Source: Nostoc sp. FACHB-280 | GTDB lineage: Bacteria > Cyanobacteriota > Cyanobacteriia > Cyanobacteriales > Nostocaceae | Assembly (NCBI RefSeq): GCF_014697615.1 | Contig: NZ_JACJSD010000048.1 | Location: 1 to 58,413 of the forward strand | DNA length: 58,413 nt | Direction of reading: 5' to 3' | Part shown: piece by piece, positions 45,403-54,481 of the stretch | How the letters are laid out: each line of letters starts with the position of its first letter | How positions within the stretch are numbered: the first letter of the stretch is position 1 | Position numbers and translations under genes: made by a program | Notes under the pieces: model-generated | Databases searched by the model: none | What the model saw: only the letters and a program-made list of their open reading frames with translations | Told to the model about the DNA's origin: nothing

Positions 45403-46728
45403 TTAACGATAATCTGGGGTTTGAATATTCCGCAGACGGGCAGCATCACGCATATTATAATCAGCGCGAGTAAAGCGATTTAATTGCTGTTCAAAAAACT
45501 CACGATTGGCTTGCAAGTGTTTAGGATTAGGGTCATCTAAGGGATATAAAAGCGCAGTTCTCAATGCTTGAATGACCGCAGAAGTAACGTTATACATTGA
45601 GCGTTGGAAACTAATACCCAACTGAATCAACATATCATCTTCACCACGGCAATGTTGTTTGTAATAATCAACAAGATATTGTGGTAAGAAGTGCAACATA
45701 TCTTGCATCAATAATGTTGGTGGAATACCAGCAGTACCTACAGGAAATACATCGGCGTAGAGAATGCCGTAGTGGAAATCTTTTTGATCATCTGGGACTT
45801 GTCCGGCTTGGGCGTTGTAAGATTTTGTGCCTCTAAAGGGGGCGGTGCGGTAGAATACAGCTTCTACGTAGGGTAATGCTGCTTCGTATAGCCAGGTGAA
45901 GCCTTTAGATTTGGGGATAATTTCGTAGCATTCGCCACGGATATAAACATGATGGTAAATGGGACGACCTGCGATCGCAAATATGCCATTGACCAAAAAG
46001 TTCATTGCATCAGGTACGCCCTTAAACCCGCCTTCGTCGTAGATGTCGGACATTTCAAAGAATACCGGGGCCATGACTTCCCAGAATAAGCCGAGGTTAG
46101 AGTAGTATGACATCTGGCGGCACTGTTCCAAAAACATCTCAGGAAAAAGTTTGTACAGTCCCAGCATTACGGGGTTGCCTTGGAAGTAGGCTTTAATTGC
46201 CCTGTCGGCGTTGGCTTTGTATTCCTCGGAGTCGAGATACGCATCAAATTGATTGACTGGCGCATACATGTGTCTATGCCAAAGCATTGCCCGCATACAA
46301 GCTTCCGCAAATTCCATATTGATGCGATCGTGGAATAAGTGATGCAATAATTTTGGCATTTTCAAGGTTTCACCCTTTTCCATAAATGCCAAAAGTTCAG
46401 GATGGGCTGTTGCTTCACCACGCCAAATTCTTAAATCAGCAGTATCGCCAGCGTAATGATTATGCAGGTCTAAATACTTTTGAGGTAAGAAGTATTTAAA
46501 AAAGGCAAATGGCTCTAAAAATACCTGTTCAGCTATATATAATAAATCACGCCAGTAAAAGTCCATCGGTACAGCATAAGCTTTATAAATCCCGATGATT
46601 TGCATTAAGTTTTCTGGCGTATCTGGTAACATTGAACCGCCAGCTTCTAAACGATGAATTACTTCCGCAAATTCATGGCGAGAAGGTGGAAGTTTAGTTG
46701 TCACAGGTTTTTCTGGAGTTTGTACCAT
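45403..46728 (-). CDS. cupA: CO2 hydration protein of NDH-1MS
   Basis: 441 residues. CupA/ChpY binds the distal end of the NDH-1MS complex on the thylakoid and hydrates CO2 to bicarbonate with energy from electron transport. A cluster KLLHHLFHDRINMEF places His130 and Arg135 where the zinc site of CupA has been described. The longer N-terminus compared with CupB also favours CupA. It lies in the ndhF3-ndhD3-cupA gene order but with a phosphatidyltransferase gene inserted. CupS is not seen in the window. Confidence 0.85.
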   Translation of the reverse strand: MVQTPEKPVTTKLPPSRHEFAEVIHRLEAGGSMLPDTPENLMQIIGIYKAYAVPMDFYWRDLLYIAEQVFLEPFAFFKYFLPQKYLDLHNHYAGDTADLRIWRGEATAHPELLAFMEKGETLKMPKLLHHLFHDRINMEFAEACMRAMLWHRHMYAPVNQFDAYLDSEEYKANADRAIKAYFQGNPVMLGLYKLFPEMFLEQCRQMSYYSNLGLFWEVMAPVFFEMSDIYDEGGFKGVPDAMNFLVNGIFAIAGRPIYHHVYIRGECYEIIPKSKGFTWLYEAALPYVEAVFYRTAPFRGTKSYNAQAGQVPDDQKDFHYGILYADVFPVGTAGIPPTLLMQDMLHFLPQYLVDYYKQHCRGEDDMLIQLGISFQRSMYNVTSAVIQALRTALLYPLDDPNPKHLQANREFFEQQLNRFTRADYNMRDAARLRNIQTPDYR

Positions 46729-46755
46729 ATTGGTTCCTGGATATTAAATGTATTT

Positions 46756-47352
46756 TTAGACAGTAGAAATATCGGTTGTTTGTAATTGCTGATGTATTTT
46801 TAAAGCATGAAAAATACTCAAAACATCATGCGTCCAAACTGGCAATATTAACGTCATCGCAATTTCTTCGATGCTGTAAATAGTTCCGGCAATACAAGTT
46901 AGCCATAAAGCTATGCCAGCGTAGTTAAATCCAAACAATGCCACAATGGCAATAAATAATGTAATTCCCCAAAACTTGGCTGAGTAAGTGTGATAGCTGG
47001 CGGGTTTGCCATATTTAATTAAGTTAACTATCCACCACACAAGTTGAGCAAAAATCACCATCAATAAAGGAAGGCGATAAGCTATCAAAATATCTCGATA
47101 TCCCAGCCAAGCACTTAAAAAGATACAACTAAAAAGGCAGGTATCAGCCCAGCTATCAGCTTGTCGCAATTTGGCATTGCTAACACCAAGTCGCCGGGCA
47201 ATAATGCCATCAAAAATGTCGGAAAGAAAAGCAGCAGTAAAACCCACTAAAAACCAAATACTCGTATCACCATCCCAAGCATCCCACAGGAGGAAGGGTG
47301 CTATTAAAAAGCGGAACATTACAAGACCACTTGGTATTAAGGTGAGATTCAT
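46756..47352 (-). CDS. CDP-alcohol phosphatidyltransferase family protein
   Basis: 198 residues with about six membrane helices. The CDP-alcohol phosphotransferase signature is present: Asp45, Asp48-Gly49, Ala52-Arg53, Asp66, Asp70, with the usual Gly replaced by Leu62. The family makes phospholipid head groups such as phosphatidylglycerol phosphate. It lies 27 bp upstream of cupA and 211 bp downstream of ndhD3, all on the same strand, so it is part of or nested in the NDH-1MS transcription unit. The substrate is unknown. Confidence 0.85.
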   Translation of the reverse strand: MNLTLIPSGLVMFRFLIAPFLLWDAWDGDTSIWFLVGFTAAFLSDIFDGIIARRLGVSNAKLRQADSWADTCLFSCIFLSAWLGYRDILIAYRLPLLMVIFAQLVWWIVNLIKYGKPASYHTYSAKFWGITLFIAIVALFGFNYAGIALWLTCIAGTIYSIEEIAMTLILPVWTHDVLSIFHALKIHQQLQTTDISTV

Positions 47353-47563
47353 ATTTTCTCCTGTATGTTTGATGAAGCAGTATTCAAGAGTCAGAGTTTA
47401 GAATCACTATCATAACTTCCCAAAATTTAAGATAAACGAACCGCAAAGAACGCAAAGGACACGAAGAAGAAAAAAGAGTTTTAGAGAGTTCTTGAGTCAG
47501 TTCTAGTTCTATGCAGTTGACGGAGGAAGTAGAGAGATAATTCTGAATTCTGAATTCTTTCCA

Positions 47564-49066
47564 TTACTTCAACGCAACCTGAGAAATTACGGTTTTTTCC
47601 GCAGGAGTAATTGCTGCTACCATTGCCGTGGTTGTGGTCTCACTCCAACGCACTAACCATGTAGGTTGAACTCCCAAAAAGATGATGAGGACTGCCAAAA
47701 TTAGGGCTGGTACTTTCTCAGACCACAAAACTTTGGGATAGTAGGCTAAATCATTGTCGAGTCTGCCAAAACAGGTGCGGTTCAGCAGGATGACGAAATA
47801 TACCGCCGTTAAACCACTGGCGACAACACATAATATTGTCGGAATGGGGAAAACAGAGAAACTGCCCTGAAAGACGATAAATTCCGCGATAAATCCTGTT
47901 AAACCAGGAATACCCGCACTAGCCATACCACTTAATACGAGTAAGGCACTAATTAAAGGTATGCCACGAATTGGACTCATTAAACCGTTGAGTTTGTCTA
48001 ACTCGCGTGTGCCGGCTTTGGCTTCAACAACACCTACCAAATGGAAGAGAATGGCGAGGATGATGCCGTGGCTGAACATTTGGGAAACTGCACCAACTAA
48101 GGCGAGGGAGGTACTAGCGGCACTGGCCAGCAACACATAACCCATGTGACCGATAGAACTGTATGCTACCATCCGCTTGATATCTTTTTGGGCGATCGCT
48201 ACTACTGCCCCATATATCGCGCTAATTGCCCCCCAAATTGCCAAGGTTGGGGCAACAGTACTCCAAGCGTTGGGGAACATCCCCATGCCAAACCGCAATA
48301 AACCGTAGGTTCCCAGCTTTGCTAATACACCACCTAACAAAATGGCGATGGGTGCAGAGGCTTCCACATAAGCATCAGGTAGCCAAGTGTGGAAGGGAAC
48401 TAGAGGAATTTTGATGCCAAAACCAAGGATAATTCCTGCTAGTAACAGCAGTTGCAGTCCAGCAGACAGGGTTTGAGTGGAAACAGCATCGAAGGCAAAG
48501 CTGGTGGAACCTGTTAGCCACACCATACCTAAAAAGGTGGCTAAAATTAATGCGCCGGAAACCGCAGTGTAAATTAAAAATTTAATTCCAGCGTAAGCCC
48601 GTTTTTCACCGCCCCAAATTGAAATTAATAAATAAAAGGGAATTAATTCTAATTCGTAGAACAGGAAAAACAACAGTAAGTTTTCTGCCAAAAAAGCACC
48701 AGCAACGCCGCCACTTACTAACAAAATCATTGAGTAAAATAAGCGGGGTCGTTCTGTATCTTTGCTGCTACTGTAAATAGCAATCCAAGTCAGGAGGCTA
48801 TTTAAAATCAACATTAATATTGATAGACCGTCCACCCCTAATTGATAACTTAAACCGAGGGTTTCGTTCCAAGGTAGATATTCTTGAAACTGCATTCCTG
48901 GATTAGTTAAATCAAATTTAAACAGGATGAACAAATTCCATAGCAGGATTAAACCGGATAAGGTGAGGGATACCAAGCGCAAGCGATTTGGTTGGATGGC
49001 ATTATTAGGCCAAAACCCAATAATTACGGAAGCGATAATTGGTGCCCAAATTAAAACACTTAGCAT
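47564..49066 (-). CDS. ndhD3: NDH-1 subunit D, CO2-uptake type (NdhD3)
   Basis: 500 residues, about 14 membrane helices, homologous to the proton-pumping antiporter-like subunit NuoM. Seen: the lipid-facing LSYQLGVDGLSILMLILNSL, FFLFYELELIPFYLLISIWGG and KIPLVPFHTWLPDAYVEASAPIAILLGGVLAKLG, then IYGAVVAIAQKDIKRMVAYSSIGHMGY. The key Glu (FYELELIPFY) and Lys (VAIAQKDIKRMVAYSS) are present. It follows ndhF3 by 50 bp. The CupA gene downstream identifies this pair as the high-affinity, low-CO2-inducible set. Confidence 0.92.
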   Translation of the reverse strand: MLSVLIWAPIIASVIIGFWPNNAIQPNRLRLVSLTLSGLILLWNLFILFKFDLTNPGMQFQEYLPWNETLGLSYQLGVDGLSILMLILNSLLTWIAIYSSSKDTERPRLFYSMILLVSGGVAGAFLAENLLLFFLFYELELIPFYLLISIWGGEKRAYAGIKFLIYTAVSGALILATFLGMVWLTGSTSFAFDAVSTQTLSAGLQLLLLAGIILGFGIKIPLVPFHTWLPDAYVEASAPIAILLGGVLAKLGTYGLLRFGMGMFPNAWSTVAPTLAIWGAISAIYGAVVAIAQKDIKRMVAYSSIGHMGYVLLASAASTSLALVGAVSQMFSHGIILAILFHLVGVVEAKAGTRELDKLNGLMSPIRGIPLISALLVLSGMASAGIPGLTGFIAEFIVFQGSFSVFPIPTILCVVASGLTAVYFVILLNRTCFGRLDNDLAYYPKVLWSEKVPALILAVLIIFLGVQPTWLVRWSETTTTAMVAAITPAEKTVISQVALK

Positions 49067-49087
49067 GGGAGTTTTTAACCGCCGATG

Positions 49088-49107
49088 AACGCAGATGAAC
49101 GCAGATG
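49088..49107 (-). repeat. Direct repeat GATGAACGCA between ndhF3 and ndhD3
   Basis: Two adjacent copies of GATGAACGCA (and a third partial GATGAT) lie in the 50-bp gap between the two genes. It belongs to a common dispersed cyanobacterial repeat. Confidence 0.5.
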
Positions 49108-49116
49108 ATTAACTAG

Positions 49117-50976
49117 TTAAAACATTAACTCTAGAAACTGTACGCCCCAGTATGGCCATGTCACCCAAGCGCCTAAAAGACCAATGCCTAAGAGGACTGT
49201 GAAGGCGTAAGTTTGGGTTTGTCCAGAGGTGCTATATTTCAAGCCTTCGCCACCGAGGAGGGAGAACAAACCAACAAAGTTAACAATGCCATCTACTACG
49301 AAGCGGTCAACCATATCAGCAAATTTTGCCAGTTGGGCAACGCTGAAAATGATGGTTAGGCGGTAGAGTTTGGGGGTGTAAAAGTCGTAAGCTAACAAGT
49401 CTTGCAAACCTTTCCAAGGTAGGCGGACTGGTTTGGGAATGTTGCCGAGATAAATTACGCCACCGACGCTACAACCAAAAATACTTGACCAAATTAGTAG
49501 AAGTGCGACATCTTTATTAAGGTTTGCCCAGTCGGGTAAGAGTGATAAGCTTTGCAACACTAAAGGTAAATGGAGGACAAATCCGAATAAAATCACCATT
49601 GGCAATACCATCGGCCAGTGAACTTCAGGCGATCGCTCACTCATTTGCTTCGCTTTACCACCAAAAATCAAGCCAAATTCTCTAGCTAAACTAACGGCTG
49701 TCAATGCGTTAACTGCTATAACTATCCCAACTAGCCAAGGCTGAGTTTCCCATAAACCATCGGCTAATTCCATCAATGCCCAGAAACTACCAAGGGGTGG
49801 GAAACCGATTAATCCTAATGTGCCGATAATAAATGCTAAACCAGAGATAGGACGGCGTGACCATAGACCACCTAGTTGGGTGATATCTTGGCTGATGCTA
49901 TTCCAAATCACGCCACCAGTACTCATTACTAACAGTGCCGCAGATAAGGCATGGGTAAGTACTAATAACAGTGCAGCATCATCTTGCTGTGTGCCTACAG
50001 CGATGAACACTAAGCCCATGTAAGCACTCACAGAATAAGATTGGCAGCGTTTCACGTCAATTTGCGCGATCGCAATTAAAGATGCACCAATAGCTGTCAC
50101 TGACCCAATCGCTACCATCACGGTAGAAACTAGGGGTGATAAAGTTAATACGGGTTGCAGTTTAATCAGTACCCATGCACCACTGGCTACAACTACCGAG
50201 TTCCGCAAAATTGTACTGGGAACAGGGCCTTCCATCGCCTCATCTAACCACAAGTGCAGGGGGAATTGGGCGCATTTACCCATCGGCCCGGCAATTAAGG
50301 CTAAACCTACTAAGGTAATTACTGTAGGGTCAACTTCCGCAGTTTTCGCCCATACAGCCAGTTCGTTGTAATCCCAGGTTCCCGCCAGAGGCCATAAACC
50401 TAAAACCCCAATCAGCAGAAACAAGTCTCCTACCCGTTTGGTTAAGAAAGCGTCTCTCGCACCTGTTACCACCAAGGGTTGGCTAAACCATAAGCCTACT
50501 AACAAGTAAGTTCCCAAGGTGAGGACTTCTAGGATTACATAACTAAAGAACAAGTTATTACATAAGGCTAGGGCGCACAATCCCGCTTCAAACAAACCTA
50601 ATAAAGAATAGAAGCGTCCCCAACCCCAATCCATTTCCATGTAACCAATAGCATAAATTTGTGCTAACAAATTTAAACCAGTGATGACAACTAATGCGCC
50701 TACACTAATTGACGAAATTTCGACAGCAATGGTCAAGTCTAAACCTGCTGTTGATAGCCAATGAATAAATACTTCTTGGGGAGGATGATTCCAAGTTGCT
50801 TGTAAGGCGATCGCACTATGGACAAACGCCAAAAATGTCATTACTAAATTTACATAACCTGCTGGCCTTGGCCCAGTTTTGCGGATGATCCCCGGCGACC
50901 AAGGTACGGCTAAAAGCCCACCAATTAAGGCATATAAAGGAACTAGCCAAACAGTCTCTAGTAGAAACTGAGCCAT
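49117..50976 (-). CDS. ndhF3: NDH-1 subunit F, CO2-uptake type (NdhF3)
   Basis: 619 residues, antiporter-like NuoL homologue with about 16 membrane helices. Seen: EISSISVGALVVITGLNLLAQIYAIGYM, LFFSYVILEVLTLGTYLLVGLWFS, LLIGVLGLWPL, GPMGKCAQFPLHLWLDEAMEGPVPSTILRNSVVVASGAWVL and AIAQIDVKRCQSYSVSAYMGLVF. Shorter than respiratory NuoL/NdhF1, as usual for NdhF3/F4. It is the first gene of the ndhF3-ndhD3 unit, with a 348-bp upstream region likely holding the CO2-responsive promoter. Confidence 0.92.
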   Translation of the reverse strand: MAQFLLETVWLVPLYALIGGLLAVPWSPGIIRKTGPRPAGYVNLVMTFLAFVHSAIALQATWNHPPQEVFIHWLSTAGLDLTIAVEISSISVGALVVITGLNLLAQIYAIGYMEMDWGWGRFYSLLGLFEAGLCALALCNNLFFSYVILEVLTLGTYLLVGLWFSQPLVVTGARDAFLTKRVGDLFLLIGVLGLWPLAGTWDYNELAVWAKTAEVDPTVITLVGLALIAGPMGKCAQFPLHLWLDEAMEGPVPSTILRNSVVVASGAWVLIKLQPVLTLSPLVSTVMVAIGSVTAIGASLIAIAQIDVKRCQSYSVSAYMGLVFIAVGTQQDDAALLLVLTHALSAALLVMSTGGVIWNSISQDITQLGGLWSRRPISGLAFIIGTLGLIGFPPLGSFWALMELADGLWETQPWLVGIVIAVNALTAVSLAREFGLIFGGKAKQMSERSPEVHWPMVLPMVILFGFVLHLPLVLQSLSLLPDWANLNKDVALLLIWSSIFGCSVGGVIYLGNIPKPVRLPWKGLQDLLAYDFYTPKLYRLTIIFSVAQLAKFADMVDRFVVDGIVNFVGLFSLLGGEGLKYSTSGQTQTYAFTVLLGIGLLGAWVTWPYWGVQFLELMF

Positions 50977-51324
50977 GAAAATACCCCTAGATTTAAACAG
51001 AAATTAGTGTTTTGGCATCAAATTGCTTTGATCCCGCCACTATGCACTATTCAAAAACGCAAGTTTATATTTGCTTAATTTTGTTAGATTAAGCTTACCG
51101 TTATCTGAGGCAAAAGGGAATTAGTCGATTAGATAAATCAGCGATAATTACTCTAATTAATTCTTATATATCTATGGATTGAATTAACCAATATTATCTA
51201 TCGATTAATATCTATGGTTTATCCATAGAGAAATCAATATAGTAATCATTATTCATATCGTGGGATCTGTCTGGTCTAGGTATGAAGACACACAGAACCA
51301 ATAAGTAACGCTTTCACATATTTT
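50977..51324. other. ndhF3 upstream region
   Basis: 348 bp, very AT-rich, between ndhF3 and the convergent-side end of the GNAT gene, both minus strand. It holds the 51171-51229 repeat motif and should include the promoter of the NDH-1MS genes. No gene seen. Confidence 0.55.
51171..51229 (-). promoter_or_regulatory. Candidate operator upstream of ndhF3
   Basis: TATCTATGG occurs as a direct repeat at 51171-51177 and 51211-51217 (core TCTATGG, 40 bp apart). The second copy forms an inverted repeat with CCATAGA at 51223-51229 (7-bp arms, 5-base loop). The spacing suits a dimeric LysR-type regulator such as CcmR/NdhR or CmpR, but their known motifs are not exactly matched. Confidence 0.4.
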
Positions 51325-51834
51325 TCAAACTTCAGACTTCTTTTCGCAAATTCGCAAACCCATAATAATTAAGTCCCGTTCGACCCCATCTAGTTCTGCT
51401 ACTTGCGGTAAATATCCCCAACGTTGAAAACCCAGTGTTTCAAACAGCTTGAGGCTGGGGTGATTATGAGCAAAGATAAAACCTAAGAGCGTTTTTAAAC
51501 CTAAATTGGGGCTTTCTGAAATTGCGAGGCTTAGGAGTCGTCTTCCCAAACCGCAATGATGAAAAGCTGGGGCGATATAAATACTAATTTCGGCAGTAGC
51601 TTGATACGCTGGGCGACCGTAAAATGATTGGAAACTCAGCCACCCAGCAATTTTACCATCCTGTTCGATTACCCACAAAGGGCGAAAATGAGGCGATCGC
51701 CCATGAAACCAAGTGCGGCGACTTTCCACAGATACAGGTTCTAAATCAGCAGTAGCGAGACGGCTAGGAATTGCCGCATTATAAATAGCTACGATCGCAG
51801 GTAAATCAGCTTCAGTCGCATGGCGGATAGTCAT
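51325..51834 (-). CDS. GNAT family N-acetyltransferase (phosphinothricin-type)
   Basis: 169 residues from the ATG at 51834 (MTIRHATEADLPAIVAIYNAAI); an upstream ATG at 51873 would add 13 residues. The acetyl-CoA loop is HHCGLGRRLLSLAI (Q/H-x-x-G-x-G motif), followed by GFIFAHNHPSLKLFETLGF, as in bialaphos-resistance Pat/Bar relatives. These enzymes acetylate small amines, including methionine analogues. Substrate unknown. The neighbouring oxidoreductase starts 69 bp away on the other strand. Confidence 0.85.
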   Translation of the reverse strand: MTIRHATEADLPAIVAIYNAAIPSRLATADLEPVSVESRRTWFHGRSPHFRPLWVIEQDGKIAGWLSFQSFYGRPAYQATAEISIYIAPAFHHCGLGRRLLSLAISESPNLGLKTLLGFIFAHNHPSLKLFETLGFQRWGYLPQVAELDGVERDLIIMGLRICEKKSEV

Positions 51835-51903
51835 CGCTACCGTGTCGGAAAGGATATTGTAGAAAATATTCAAAAATCATACAGTGTTCATCGAAAGAAT
51901 TCT

Positions 51904-53055
51904 ATGCCTGATGTAGTACTAGTGGGTGGTGGTCATAGTCATGCGATCGCACTCAAAATGTTTGGTATGAAACCACTACCAGGAGTACGTTTAACTTTAA
52001 TTACCCCAACATCAGACACACCTTATTCAGGAATGTTACCCGGACACATTGCTGGATTATATAGTTATGATGAGTGCCACATTAATTTGTCACGATTAGC
52101 TGACTTTGCCCATACACATTTATATATAGACCAAGCCATTGGTTTAGATTTAGAAAATCGTCAAGTAATTTGCGCTAACCGTCCGCCAGTAAATTTTGAT
52201 GTACTGTCTATTGACATTGGCAGTACTCCAGCGACAATCTCTGTACCAGGTGCAGCCGAATATGCTATTGCAGCTAAACCAGTAGCAAAACTCCTAGATT
52301 GTTGGTATGAACTGCTGCAAAGCTTTCACGAAAATCCTCAGCAGCAACTCAAAATAGCAATTGTCGGTGGTGGTGTGGGTGGCGTAGAATTAGCACTCGC
52401 AATGCAAGCACACTTACAGCAAATCTTGATTGCGAACCAGCAAACATTTCAAAATCTGGAAATTCATTTATTTCAACGCCATCAGAAAATTTTGCCGCAT
52501 AATCATCACTCAGTGCAGCGTCAGGTAAAACAAGTTTTGACCCGTCGAGGTGTTCAGCTGCATCTAGGCGAGTCTGTCTCTCAGATTACGCAGATAAATG
52601 AAAAATTATTTGCAGTCAAATCTAAATCGGGGTTAGTGGTAGAGTGTCATAAAGTTTTTTGGGTAACACAAGCCTCAGCACCAGACTGGTTAAAAACTAC
52701 CGGACTCGGAACTGATGCACAAGGCTTTATTTTAGTTAATGACACCTTGCAATCTCAAACCCATCCGCAGGTATTTGCTGCTGGTGATATTGCCACAATG
52801 CTAAATCATCCCCGTCCTAAAGCTGGTGTGTTTGCAGTACGTCAGGGTAAGCCGTTATTTGAGAACTTGCAACGAATGATTTTAGGCAAACCATTCAAAC
52901 CTTATATCCCACAGCAACAATATCTAAGTTTAATTGGGACAGGCGACAAAAGAGCGATCGCTACCAAAGGCGCATTCACCTTACCTCCCCACCCTTTAAT
53001 ATGGTGCTGGAAAGATTGGATTGACTGCCGCTTTATGCAAAGTTTGAGTGTGTAA
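51904..53055 (+). CDS. FAD-dependent oxidoreductase (SelD-fusion N-domain type)
   Basis: 383 residues from the ATG at 51904 (MPDVVLVGGGHSHAIAL); a longer frame from 51820 adds a non-family N-terminus. FAD fold VVLVGGGHSH, second nucleotide fold IAIVGGGVGGVELALAM, and FAAGDIA near the C-terminus. The sequence corresponds to the N-terminal domain of cyanobacterial proteins fused to selenide, water dikinase; the shared GHSH and WKDWIDCRFM parts are seen, but the gene stops exactly where the SelD domain would start. It may be an electron carrier of NDH-2-like type. Confidence 0.85.
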   Translation: MPDVVLVGGGHSHAIALKMFGMKPLPGVRLTLITPTSDTPYSGMLPGHIAGLYSYDECHINLSRLADFAHTHLYIDQAIGLDLENRQVICANRPPVNFDVLSIDIGSTPATISVPGAAEYAIAAKPVAKLLDCWYELLQSFHENPQQQLKIAIVGGGVGGVELALAMQAHLQQILIANQQTFQNLEIHLFQRHQKILPHNHHSVQRQVKQVLTRRGVQLHLGESVSQITQINEKLFAVKSKSGLVVECHKVFWVTQASAPDWLKTTGLGTDAQGFILVNDTLQSQTHPQVFAAGDIATMLNHPRPKAGVFAVRQGKPLFENLQRMILGKPFKPYIPQQQYLSLIGTGDKRAIATKGAFTLPPHPLIWCWKDWIDCRFMQSLSV

Positions 53056-53253
53056 GCGCAACACAGAGTACGATATTATGAACTATAACTTTCTCGTTGA
53101 AATCAACAGTTAGCAAAATCATCTGCTTTTTATATCTGCATTCTTAAAAAAATGTATTGATCAACACTTTGAATAGTTACATTTGCATGGTCAAATGAAA
53201 ATGATTTAATAACTAACTTTTTGAAATTTCTCATCACTGCATAAATATTTCTA

Positions 53254-54474
53254 ATGAACACTGCCTTTATTCGTACCACAGCATTACTACCCATTTTCGC
53301 TTTATTTTTCACTGCTTGTAGTGGCTCTACCACTAGCACAAATCCAGCAAATAATAACAATGCAACTCCACAAACATCCACAGTTATTCCTATAGGGATT
53401 GCTGTAGCCCAAACAAGTAATGTTGCTTTACTGGGACAAGAACAAGTTGCTGGCGCGAAAATTGCCGAGAAATATTTTAATGATCAAGGTGGAATTAATG
53501 GCACACCCATTAAATTAGTCTTTCAAGATACTGCTGGTGATGAAGCTGGTACAATTAACGCCTTTCAAGCATTAATTAATAAAGATAAAGTAGTGGGAAT
53601 TGTTGGCCCGACTTTATCACAACAAGCCTTTAGTGCTGACCCCATTGCCGAACGGGCTAAAATTCCTGTACTTGCACCCTCAAATACAGCCAAAGGTATT
53701 CCAGAAATAGGTGATTACATTGCGCGTGTTTCGGCACCAGTTTCTGTAGTTGCACCAAATTCAATTAAAGCTGCACTCAAGATAAATCCTAACATTAAAA
53801 AAGTTGCCGTTTTCTTCGCGCAAAATGACGCATTTAGCAAATCAGAGACCGAAATTTTTCAGCAAACAGTTAAAGAACAGAATTTAGAATTAGTTACAGT
53901 CCAAAAATTCCAAACTAGCGATACAGACTTTCAAAGTCAAGCCACCAATGCAATTAACCTGAAACCAGACTTAGTAATTATTTCTGGTTTAGCTGCTGAT
54001 GGTGGAAACTTAGTCAGACAACTAAGAGAATTAGGTTATAAAGGCTTAATCGTTGGTGGTAATGGTCTGAATACATCTAATATTTTCCCAGTTTGTAAGG
54101 CACTTTGTGATGGTGTATTAATTGCTCAAGCATACAGTCCAGAACATCCTGGCGAAATTAATACTAAATTTCGTCAAGCTTATGTAGACCAATTTAAAAA
54201 AGAACCACCACAATTTAGCGCCCAAGCATTTGCAGCAGTTCAGGTATATGTAGAAGCTCTAAAATCCTTAGATCAAAAGAGCAAAGTCAACAAGTTAGAA
54301 TTACCAGCATTGCGAACTGAATTGAACAAACAGCTACTGACTGGTAAATACAATACACCCCTCGGAGAAATTGGTTTTACACCCATAGGAGAAGTAGTAC
54401 AACAAGACTTTTACGTAGCTCAAATCAAAATGGAATCCGATGGTAGTAAAGGTAAATTTACATTTTTGAAATAG
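53254..54474 (+). CDS. Branched-chain amino acid-type ABC binding lipoprotein
   Basis: 406 residues. Lipoprotein signal with lipobox ending at Cys22 (LFFTAC). The mature part is a periplasmic type I fold (LivJ-like): VAQTSNVALLGQEQVAGAKIAEKYFNDQGGINGTPIKLVFQDTAGDE, VVGIVGPTLSQQAF, VAVFFAQNDAFSKSETEIF and YKGLIVGGNGLNTSNIF. It should collect neutral amino acids (NatB-like) for the permeases that follow. It is the first gene of a four-gene operon with tight spacing. Confidence 0.9.
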   Translation: MNTAFIRTTALLPIFALFFTACSGSTTSTNPANNNNATPQTSTVIPIGIAVAQTSNVALLGQEQVAGAKIAEKYFNDQGGINGTPIKLVFQDTAGDEAGTINAFQALINKDKVVGIVGPTLSQQAFSADPIAERAKIPVLAPSNTAKGIPEIGDYIARVSAPVSVVAPNSIKAALKINPNIKKVAVFFAQNDAFSKSETEIFQQTVKEQNLELVTVQKFQTSDTDFQSQATNAINLKPDLVIISGLAADGGNLVRQLRELGYKGLIVGGNGLNTSNIFPVCKALCDGVLIAQAYSPEHPGEINTKFRQAYVDQFKKEPPQFSAQAFAAVQVYVEALKSLDQKSKVNKLELPALRTELNKQLLTGKYNTPLGEIGFTPIGEVVQQDFYVAQIKMESDGSKGKFTFLK

Positions 54475-54481
54475 TAGCTAC

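Noticed and set aside
43768-47352. Radical SAM gene as part of the NDH-1MS operon
   Set aside because: A good terminator (45345-45369) and over 200 bp of repeat-bearing DNA separate it from cupA, so co-transcription is unlikely.
51820-51903. Longer start for the FAD oxidoreductase
   Set aside because: The extra 28 residues overlap the 5' end of the GNAT gene and come before the FAD motif, which normally begins within the first few residues.
53130-53381. 83-codon minus-strand frame before the amino acid transporter
   Set aside because: It overlaps the start and signal peptide of the binding-protein gene on the other strand and looks like its shadow.
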